Assembly (NCBI GenBank): GCA_945881875.1
Contig: CAMCVH010000004.1
Span: 62,001 to 126,000, forward strand
Reading direction: 5' to 3'
Source: Polynucleobacter meluiroseus
Lineage (GTDB): Bacteria > Pseudomonadota > Gammaproteobacteria > Burkholderiales > Burkholderiaceae
Length of the DNA stretch: 64,000 bases
The notes beneath the pieces were generated by a model. That model made no database searches. It worked only from the letters and a program-made list of their open reading frames with translations, and was not told the DNA's origin. The position numbers and the translations under genes were made by a program. The number at the start of each line of letters is the position of its first letter. The first letter of the stretch is position 1. Shown piece after piece: positions 58,484 through 64,000 of the stretch.

Positions 58484-59224
58484 TTATTTGCTCTTTTTGT
58501 CGGCGTATTTTTGCGCTTCAGCCAATTTCAGATCACCCGTGTAAATAGCGCGACCTGCAATCACACCCATCACACCTTCAGGCTCTGCTTCACACAATGC
58601 GTCGATGTCTTTCATATTAGTAAGACCACCACTAGCAATGATCGGAATATTGACTGCTTGAGCAAGCTTCACAGTTGCATCCATATTGATACCCTGCAAC
58701 ATACCATCACGACCAATGTCGGTATAGATAATGGCTTCAACGCCATAGTCTTCATATTTTTTTGCCAAGTCAGTTACTTCATGACCTGTTAACTTACTCC
58801 AACCATCAGTTGCTACCTTACCCTCTTTGGCATCTAAACCAACGATGATGTGCCCTGGAAACGCCACACAAGCATCTTGTAAAAAGCCTGGGTTCTTAAC
58901 TGCAGCCGTACCGATAATCACGTAAGTGATACCGTCATCTAATAAACGTTCAATAGTTTCTAGGTCACGGATACCACCACCCAATTGCACAGGGATATCA
59001 CTGCCTACTGCTTTCAGAATAGATTTAATGGCTGATTCATTTTTAGGCTTACCTGCAAAGGCACCATCAAGATCCACCAAGTGCAAACGACGAGCACCTT
59101 GATCTACCCAATGTTTTGCCATCGCGCCCGGATCTTCAGAGAAGGTCGTTACTTTATCCATATCACCCTGCTCTAAGCGAACACAGTGTCCTTGTTTGAG
59201 ATCAATAGCTGGAATTAACAACAT
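58484..59224 (-). CDS. hisA: Phosphoribosylformimino-5-aminoimidazole carboxamide ribotide isomerase
   Basis: TIM-barrel isomerase, 246 residues. [105 protein letters not shown]. Normal length. Confidence 0.97.
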   Translation of the reverse strand: MLLIPAIDLKQGHCVRLEQGDMDKVTTFSEDPGAMAKHWVDQGARRLHLVDLDGAFAGKPKNESAIKSILKAVGSDIPVQLGGGIRDLETIERLLDDGITYVIIGTAAVKNPGFLQDACVAFPGHIIVGLDAKEGKVATDGWSKLTGHEVTDLAKKYEDYGVEAIIYTDIGRDGMLQGINMDATVKLAQAVNIPIIASGGLTNMKDIDALCEAEPEGVMGVIAGRAIYTGDLKLAEAQKYADKKSK

Positions 59225-59296
59225 GATGATTAATTAAATAAGTTTTAAAAAAGGGTTAATTAAAAAATTTCTACTTAAGCTTCGTACTTTTTCTTT

Positions 59297-59313
59297 GGCA
59301 ACCTACGGTTGCC
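59297..59313 (-). other. Perfect 7-bp hairpin at the 3' end of hisH
   Basis: GGCAACC (59297-59303), three bases, GGTTGCC (59307-59313). It covers the hisH stop codon and last codons. On the minus strand it is followed by an A-rich run, not U, so it is not an intrinsic terminator; it could stabilise or process the his mRNA. Confidence 0.45.
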
Positions 59314-59980
59314 AATTTGTGAAATTACGATACAAGCGCAAACCTAATTGCGCACTTTTTTCCGGATGAAACTGTGTTGCAAAAATATTATCCTTTGCAA
59401 CGGCACATGTAAACATAGAACCGTAATCAGTTGCACCTACAGTATGTGCCGAATTGTCAGGCACTGCATAGTAACTATGCACAAAATAAAAGCTACTGTT
59501 ATCCGGAATGCCATCCCAAAGTGGGTGCGCTTGCACTTGCTGAACTTGATTCCAGCCCATATGAGGGACTTTGAAATGAGATCCATCTGCTTGATTTTTA
59601 CCTGCCAAATCAAAACGAATCACCTTACCAGGCAGTAGGCCTAATCCAAGCGTATTCTGAGTTCCATCTGGCGCATCAAAACGAACCTCGGTGCTGCTAT
59701 CAAATAGCATTTGTTCACCCACACAAACACCCAACATGGGTTTGGTCTTGACGGCTTCTAATACAGCCTCTAATAAACCAGAGTCTCTCAAATGCGTCAT
59801 GCAATCAGGCATAGCGCCCTGACCTGGCAAAACTACTTTATCTGCTGATTTAATTTGATCGGCGCTTGATGCAATGGTAATTTTTGCATCAGGTGCAGCG
59901 TGCATTAAAGCTTGCGCTACAGAGCGCAGATTGCCCATGCCGTAATCAACAATAGCAATACTCGGTGAATTTTTAGACAA
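59303..59980 (-). CDS. hisH: Imidazole glycerol phosphate synthase, glutaminase subunit
   Basis: Type I amidotransferase feeding ammonia to His[36 protein letters not shown], the nucleophile Cys in [15 protein letters not shown] (commonly GICLGMQ), and [19 protein letters not shown] with the catalytic His-Glu. 225 residues. The start is TTG at 59980, with no good ribosome site; no ATG fits the conserved N-terminus better. Confidence 0.95.
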   Translation of the reverse strand: MSKNSPSIAIVDYGMGNLRSVAQALMHAAPDAKITIASSADQIKSADKVVLPGQGAMPDCMTHLRDSGLLEAVLEAVKTKPMLGVCVGEQMLFDSSTEVRFDAPDGTQNTLGLGLLPGKVIRFDLAGKNQADGSHFKVPHMGWNQVQQVQAHPLWDGIPDNSSFYFVHSYYAVPDNSAHTVGATDYGSMFTCAVAKDNIFATQFHPEKSAQLGLRLYRNFTNWQP

Positions 59981-60020
59981 GGTTTACTTTAACTACAAAA
60001 AGATAATAAAAGTCGGCGGC

Positions 60021-60608
60021 TTACAAACTACCTTTTGTGGATGGCACAACTCCACTAGCCCGCGGGTCTAACTCTAAAGCCATGCGAAGAGCACGACCAA
60101 AAGCTTTGAATACTGTCTCAACCTGATGGTGAGCGTTAATACCGCGCAAATTATCAATATGCAAAGTAACGCCCGCGTGATTTACAAATCCGCGGAAAAA
60201 TTCAATAGTGAGATCAACATCAAAATCACCTACGCGAGCACGTGTAAATGGCACATGGAACTCTAAGCCTGGGCGACCTGAGAAATCAACTACGACTCGT
60301 GACAAGGTCTCATCTAATGGCACATAAGAGTGACCATAGCGAGTGATTCCTTTTTTATCACCTACAGCCTTAGCAATCGCTTGGCCAAGCGTAATACCCA
60401 CATCTTCTACAGTGTGGTGATCATCAATATGAGTATCTCCATTTGCTGTCACTGCCAAATCAATCATGCCATGACGGGCAATCTGATCGAGCATATGATC
60501 TAGGAAAGGTACCCCAGAATTAAGTTGTGCTTGGCCCGTGCCATCTAAATTGAGGGCAATCTTAATTTGGGTCTCGGACGTATTTCTTATGACTTCAACT
60601 TGTCGCAT
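60021..60608 (-). CDS. hisB: Imidazoleglycerol-phosphate dehydratase
   Basis: Monofunctional dehydratase, 195 residues. Manganese-binding repeats [50 protein letters not shown] and [19 protein letters not shown]. It is the first gene of the minus-strand run hisB-hisH-hisA-hisF-hisI-hisE. It is separated from the divergent hisC by 125 bases, so it needs its own promoter, for which an extended -10 lies six bases before the ATG. Confidence 0.97.
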   Translation of the reverse strand: MRQVEVIRNTSETQIKIALNLDGTGQAQLNSGVPFLDHMLDQIARHGMIDLAVTANGDTHIDDHHTVEDVGITLGQAIAKAVGDKKGITRYGHSYVPLDETLSRVVVDFSGRPGLEFHVPFTRARVGDFDVDLTIEFFRGFVNHAGVTLHIDNLRGINAHHQVETVFKAFGRALRMALELDPRASGVVPSTKGSL

Positions 60609-60623
60609 ATCGTCATAATATCA
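60609..60623 (-). promoter_or_regulatory. Candidate leaderless extended -10 promoter for hisB
   Basis: On the minus strand TGA-TATTAT (60623-60615) matches the extended -10 form TGnTATAAT in all but one base. It is followed by six bases (GACGAT) and the hisB ATG. The extended -10 explains why no -35 is evident. No Shine-Dalgarno fits the remaining space. Confidence 0.55.
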
Positions 60624-60733
60624 CCGTCCTCATGAAATTCCACCCCGTGGTAATCTCTTGAACACGCTGATTCTTAAAGAAATTAGCTAAAAACCACAGA
60701 AAAACAATTTAGAACACAAGGTAAGACATCAAG

Positions 60734-61801
60734 ATGAGCCAATTTTGGAGCAAAACTGTTAAAAATTTGACCCCCTATGTGCCGGGGGAACAGCCTAAAT
60801 TAAGCCAATTGATTAAGCTCAATACCAATGAGAGCCCTTATGGCCCATCACCCAAAGTATTAACTGCGATAGCTGCAGCTACTAACGACACCCTTCGTCT
60901 ATATCCAGACCCTAATTCTGATGCCTTAAAGCAATCAATTGCCAAAATCCATGATCTTCCAACCAATCAAGTGTTTGTGGGTAATGGCTCTGATGAGGTA
61001 TTAGCGCATGCTTTCTTAGGCCTACTCAAACAAGAGCGCCCTATTCTTTTTCCGGATATCACCTACAGCTTTTATCCTGTCTATTGCAATCTCTATGACA
61101 TCGCTTTTGAAACGATCCCTCTTAAAGAAGATTTTTCAATTAATATCGAAGACTACATTCAAAAAAATAACGGCAAAAATGACGGCATTATTTTCCCGAA
61201 TCCCAATGCGCCAACAGGTAAAGCTCTTCCTTTAGGGAGAATAAAAGCATTACTTCAATCCAATACCCAAAGCGTGGTAATAATTGACCAAGCCTATGTT
61301 GACTACGGAACAGAGTCAGCGGTATCCCTTGTTAATGAGTTTCCAAACTTATTAGTCACTCATACGCTCTCAAAGTCCTATGCGCTCGCTGGACTTCGTG
61401 TTGGTTATGCAGTGGGTCATCCAGATTTAATTGAAGCTTTAGAGCGTATTAAGAATAGTTTTAATTCATACCCAATAGATAAACTGGCAATGGCGGGAGC
61501 AATCGCTGCCATTGATGATCAAGACTACCTCAAGAGAATAAGTAAAGCAGTTATTCAAACTAGAGAAAATCTCATTAAAGATCTTAATGAGCTTGGTTTT
61601 GAAACGATTCCATCATATGCTAATTTTATTTTTACAAAACATCCTACAAAAGATGCTGCTGCTATTGCCGCAGCATTGCGTGAAAAACATATTATTGTTC
61701 GCCATTTTAAAATGGCGCGTATTGATCAATATTTAAGAATCACGATAGGCACAGATGAGCAGTGCTCAACTTTGATCAAAGCTCTTAAAGAAATTATTTA
61801 A
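60734..61801 (+). CDS. hisC: Histidinol-phosphate aminotransferase
   Basis: PLP class I aminotransferase, 355 residues. [73 protein letters not shown] and the PLP lysine in [27 protein letters not shown] precedes the ATG by 8 bases, so unlike hisB it has a normal leader. It is on the plus strand, facing away from hisB, while every other his gene here is on the minus strand. Confidence 0.95.
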   Translation: MSQFWSKTVKNLTPYVPGEQPKLSQLIKLNTNESPYGPSPKVLTAIAAATNDTLRLYPDPNSDALKQSIAKIHDLPTNQVFVGNGSDEVLAHAFLGLLKQERPILFPDITYSFYPVYCNLYDIAFETIPLKEDFSINIEDYIQKNNGKNDGIIFPNPNAPTGKALPLGRIKALLQSNTQSVVIIDQAYVDYGTESAVSLVNEFPNLLVTHTLSKSYALAGLRVGYAVGHPDLIEALERIKNSFNSYPIDKLAMAGAIAAIDDQDYLKRISKAVIQTRENLIKDLNELGFETIPSYANFIFTKHPTKDAAAIAAALREKHIIVRHFKMARIDQYLRITIGTDEQCSTLIKALKEII

Positions 61802-61815
61802 GCTTTTCAATTTTT

Positions 61816-61848
61816 AAATACTTACTTTTCTAAGAATAGTAAGTATTT
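61816..61848. repeat. AT-rich perfect 11-bp inverted repeat between hisC and the small ORFs
   Basis: AAATACTTACT (61816-61826) and AGTAAGTATTT (61838-61848) around an 11-base centre. It covers the last codons of the 83-residue gene and lies 15 bases after hisC. Neither side has a U tract of terminator type, so its role is unclear; it may slow convergent transcription. Confidence 0.5.
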
Positions 61849-62073
61849 ATCAACAAACATCATGACCGTGGCTGTACCAATAACAATAGCCCCTACCTTA
61901 TTTGTTAGGCGATGCTCCAGACACTTCATTTCATAGCGAATATCTTGTAAATCATTTTTTGTTGCAAATTCACAAGAGCTACCTGCTTCTCTCATCACCG
62001 AAGTGATTGCTTCTGAATGAGTTTCCGAGAAACCTGCTTTTCTCAAAACTGAAAACATAAGATGCGTATCCAT
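61822..62073 (-). CDS. DUF1640/MCUR1-like small membrane protein (short form)
   Basis: 83 residues: an N-terminal helix HLMFSVLRKAGFSETHSEAITSVM, then KNDLQDIRYEMKCLEHRLTNKV and a C-terminal membrane segment (about 60-79, VGAIVIGTATVMMFVDKYLLFL). The pattern F-S-x-L-x3-G-F-[ST]-E-x2-[AS]-E-A-I followed by K-x-[DE]-L-x-[DE]-[IV]-R is shared with the gene just upstream, so they look like a diverged tandem pair. It resembles the DUF1640 coiled-coil family (relatives of eukaryotic MCUR1/CCDC90); function in bacteria is unknown. AAAGGA precedes the ATG. Confidence 0.65.
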   Translation of the reverse strand: MDTHLMFSVLRKAGFSETHSEAITSVMREAGSSCEFATKNDLQDIRYEMKCLEHRLTNKVGAIVIGTATVMMFVDKYLLFLEK

Positions 62074-62076
62074 TAA

Positions 62077-62421
62077 TCAAATTCCTTTGATCATGAATGC
62101 CACAGCACTGATACCAATAGACATACACGCCACCATTAGGCCACCTAGACGATTAAATAGCTTGCTTGTCAAAACATCCGCCATGCAATTTATCTTTTCC
62201 TCTAGATGTGTTACCTTGCTATCTAAAAAATTAAACTTCTCATCAATCTTCTGATTGAGTTGATCTCTTACCTCATACAACTCTTTCTTGGTTACAAAGT
62301 CTTGCATGGCATGGTGGGTAGTTCCTGCACCATCTGCAATCGCTTCAGCCTGCGCTTCAGTGAAGCCAACTACTTGTAATGATTTTGCATACTGCAGGGT
62401 ACTAAATACAACGCTATTCAT
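62077..62421 (-). CDS. DUF1640/MCUR1-like coiled-coil membrane protein (long form)
   Basis: 114 residues: VVFSTLQYAKSLQVVGFTEAQAEAIADG (DUF1640-type head), VTKKELYEVRDQLNQKIDEKFNFLDSKVTHLEEKINCM (coiled coil of about five heptads, residues 44-80) and a C-terminal membrane segment (about 92-111). Strong AGAGGAGAT before the ATG. The stop lies three bases from the next gene's ATG, so the pair is one transcript. A small membrane-anchored coiled coil suggests oligomer formation; the function is not known. Confidence 0.72.
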   Translation of the reverse strand: MNSVVFSTLQYAKSLQVVGFTEAQAEAIADGAGTTHHAMQDFVTKKELYEVRDQLNQKIDEKFNFLDSKVTHLEEKINCMADVLTSKLFNRLGGLMVACMSIGISAVAFMIKGI

Positions 62422-62475
62422 TTTTATCTCCTCTTAAGGCAACATTTTATAGTTTTTATAAGTAATAAATCAAAT

Positions 62476-62520
62476 CACCAAAAGTAATGGCACACGCTTG
62501 GTGTGCCATTACTTTTATTT
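62476..62520. terminator. Perfect 16-bp terminator hairpin downstream of hisD
   Basis: AAAAGTAATGGCACAC (62480-62495), five-base loop, GTGTGCCATTACTTTT (62501-62516). On the minus strand it lies 24 bases past the hisD stop and would end the hisG-hisD transcript, although only four U end the stem there. On the plus strand it is followed by ATTTTATTT. It separates hisD from the DUF1640 pair. Confidence 0.75.
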
Positions 62521-62539
62521 TATTTGGAGATTTTGGTTA

Positions 62540-63868
62540 CTACTTCTTGAGTCGCAACTCTGCAGCTCGAGCGTGAGCTTGCAAACCTTCTCCATGAGCA
62601 AGTGTGCTGGCGATCTGTCCTAGCTTTTGTGCACCAGCATCACTTACCTCAATCATGCTTGAGCGTTTGATGAAATCATAAACACCTAAGGGTGATGAGA
62701 AGCGTGCAGTTCTCATAGTTGGTAAAACGTGATTAGGGCCAGCACAATAGTCACCTAAAGATTCACTGGTATAGGGGCCCATAAAAATAGCGCCGGCATG
62801 ACGAATTAACTCTGCCCATTGACGAGGATTTTCTGCAGAAATTTCTAAATGCTCTCCAGCTATTGAATTAGCGATCTCGCAAGCTTCTGCCATATCTTTT
62901 ACTAAGATCATGGCACCACGATCTTGGAGCGATTGACGAATAACAGCTTGTCTTGGCATTTCAGGTAAAAATTTCTGAATGCTGGCTTGCACTTGATCAA
63001 TGAAAGCTTGATCCGGGCATAACAAAATAGATTGCGCCAACTCATCATGCTCAGCTTGAGAAAACAAATCCATCGCTACCCAATCAGGATTGGTTTTACC
63101 ATCGCACAAAATCAATATTTCAGAAGGTCCAGCAATCATGTCAATACCAACTGTTCCGAATACACGACGTTTAGCAGCAGCCACATACGCATTGCCTGGA
63201 CCAACAATCTTATCAACGGCTGAGATTATTTCTGTGCCATAAGCTAAAGCAGCAATAGCCTGTGCACCACCGATGGTGAATACTCGATCAACACCAGCTA
63301 CAGCAGCTGCAGCAAGCACTAAAGGATTACGAAGGCCATCTGGAGTAGGAACAACCATGATGACTTCGCTTACTCCCGCCACTTTGGCAGGAATGGCATT
63401 CATTAAAACTGAGGAGGGATAAGCCGCCTTACCACCTGGTACATACAAGCCAGCACGATCTAAAGGTGTTACTTTCTGACCTAAGCGCGTGCCATCTTCA
63501 TCAGCGTAATCCCAGCTATGGCAGCCAGACTCTTGCTTCTGACGCTCGTGATAACTTTTGACACGAGCTGCTGCTGCTTCGAGTGCCTCTCTTTGATCTT
63601 TTGGTAAACCATTGAGAGCAGCCAATAATTCTTCTTTAGAAACCTCTAAAGATCTGACTGAGCTTGCTTGATCTTTGCTTAAGCGATCAAACTTTTGGGT
63701 GTACTCCAATACAGCAGCATCTCCCCTTGTTCGCACATCAGCTAAAATTTTTGCTGCTGCCATATCAATGGCTGCATCATCTTCTGCAGAAAATGCCAAA
63801 AGCTTTTTCAGCTCTTTCGCAAAATCAGCATCTTTGCTATTTAGTTGGCGAACAATAAGGGTTGTCAT
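62540..63868 (-). CDS. hisD: Histidinol dehydrogenase
   Basis: Zinc- and NAD-dependent enzyme of the last two steps of histidine synthesis, 442 residues. [77 protein letters not shown] (zinc ligands), [26 protein letters not shown]. Starts 14 bases after hisG without a clear ribosome site and is followed by a terminator. Confidence 0.97.
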   Translation of the reverse strand: MTTLIVRQLNSKDADFAKELKKLLAFSAEDDAAIDMAAAKILADVRTRGDAAVLEYTQKFDRLSKDQASSVRSLEVSKEELLAALNGLPKDQREALEAAAARVKSYHERQKQESGCHSWDYADEDGTRLGQKVTPLDRAGLYVPGGKAAYPSSVLMNAIPAKVAGVSEVIMVVPTPDGLRNPLVLAAAAVAGVDRVFTIGGAQAIAALAYGTEIISAVDKIVGPGNAYVAAAKRRVFGTVGIDMIAGPSEILILCDGKTNPDWVAMDLFSQAEHDELAQSILLCPDQAFIDQVQASIQKFLPEMPRQAVIRQSLQDRGAMILVKDMAEACEIANSIAGEHLEISAENPRQWAELIRHAGAIFMGPYTSESLGDYCAGPNHVLPTMRTARFSSPLGVYDFIKRSSMIEVSDAGAQKLGQIASTLAHGEGLQAHARAAELRLKK

Positions 63869-63882
63869 ATCAACTGACTTTA

Positions 63883-64000
63883 TTAAACTTTAGAAAAAGC
63901 ATCAAGTAAGGGTTGTAGCTCATCACGGCGGCGTTTAAATGCTGCTTGATTCACTACCAAACGTGCACTAATTTCACTAATGATTTCTACTTCTTTCAAC
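63883..64000 (-). CDS. hisG: ATP phosphoribosyltransferase, C-terminal end
   Basis: The last 38 codons of a frame entering from the right edge: [20 protein letters not shown], then [17 protein letters not shown] and stop at 63883-63885. The [12 protein letters not shown] pattern is the C-terminus of the short-form HisG that works with HisZ. Position directly upstream of hisD supports the call. It catalyses the first committed step of histidine synthesis; most of the gene is outside the window. Confidence 0.85.
   Translation of the reverse strand, partial: LKEVEIISEISARLVVNQAAFKRRRDELQPLLDAFSKV

Noticed and set aside
58440-58500. Poly-T stretch as a transcription terminator
   Set aside because: On the plus strand no hairpin precedes it and no gene reads into it; on the minus strand it is an A-rich leader of hisF.
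60609-60733. Histidine leader peptide and attenuator between hisC and hisB
   Set aside because: No short frame with a run of His codons and no alternative hairpins with a U tract.
61816-61848. Inverted repeat after hisC as an intrinsic terminator
   Set aside because: No U tract follows the stem on either strand; kept only as a repeat.
1-64000. CRISPR arrays, insertion sequences, prophage or defence islands
   Set aside because: No regularly spaced direct repeats with unique spacers, no transposase or integrase frames, and no terminal inverted repeats with target duplications were seen.

Overview
This window looks like a piece of the main chromosome of a free-living freshwater betaproteobacterium of the family Burkholderiaceae, most likely Polynucleobacter or a close relative. 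Three things point there. The DNA is visibly AT-rich for a member of the Burkholderiales. The gene order (mraZ-rsmH-ftsL dcw cluster; mltA-apaG-rpe-trpEGDC; petABC-sspAB; his-tatABC) is Burkholderiales-like. Family markers are present: a Bug/TctC binding protein, a phasin, a Burkholderiales-type porin and the charged MurD insertion. I see no insertion sequence, phage gene, CRISPR array or resistance gene. No stretch above 300 bases lacks a gene.

Layout. 1-14701 (minus): a complete, tightly overlapping dcw cluster read mraZ-rsmH-ftsL-ftsI-murE-murF-mraY-murD-ftsW-murG-murC-ddl-ftsQ. It makes the lipid-linked peptidoglycan precursor and the division septum, and is headed by a promoter with three MraZ boxes. 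14835-20771: coq7 and bioB (minus) face a Bug-type binding protein plus bioA-bioF-bioD (plus). 20888-25453: an M20 amidohydrolase, a DUF3047 lipoprotein, an enoyl-CoA hydratase, MltA, an unannotated 38-residue membrane protein and ApaG. 25513-30182: rpe-trpE-trpG-trpD-trpC. 30172-41086: ychF facing ubiH-type hydroxylase-dsbC-M61 protease-uracil glycosylase, then hemA-prfA-prmC-grxD and rmuC. 41203-47028: phasin, tRNA-Thr(UGU), then petA-petB-petC-sspA-sspB and a Nif3-like protein. 47091-54673: a DegS/AlgW-type protease, a gltIJKL glutamate/aspartate importer, a porin and a Sel1-repeat protein. 54692-64000: hisG(partial)-hisD, two small coiled-coil membrane proteins, an inverted hisC, then hisB-hisH-hisA-hisF-hisI-hisE-hinT-tatA-tatB-tatC.

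Links between regions. The Rieske protein PetA carries a twin-arginine signal and the Tat translocase that would export it is encoded 10 kb away. Coq7 and the UbiH-type hydroxylase make the ubiquinone that the bc1 complex oxidises. The rpe-trp unit couples pentose-phosphate metabolism to tryptophan synthesis.

Most notable observations. (1) Seven genes that appear to begin transcripts (bioF, rpe, ubiH, hemA, rmuC, algW, hisB) have a TANNNT -10-like hexamer exactly six bases before the start codon and no good Shine-Dalgarno, which suggests leaderless mRNAs. (2) The his cluster is broken between hisD and hisB by a perfect 16-bp terminator, a pair of DUF1640/MCUR1-like mini-proteins and a hisC on the opposite strand. 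(3) A solute-binding protein is translationally coupled to bioA. (4) The mraZ promoter has a textbook set of three MraZ boxes with 10-bp periodicity. (5) The phasin promoter is flanked by two perfect inverted repeats.
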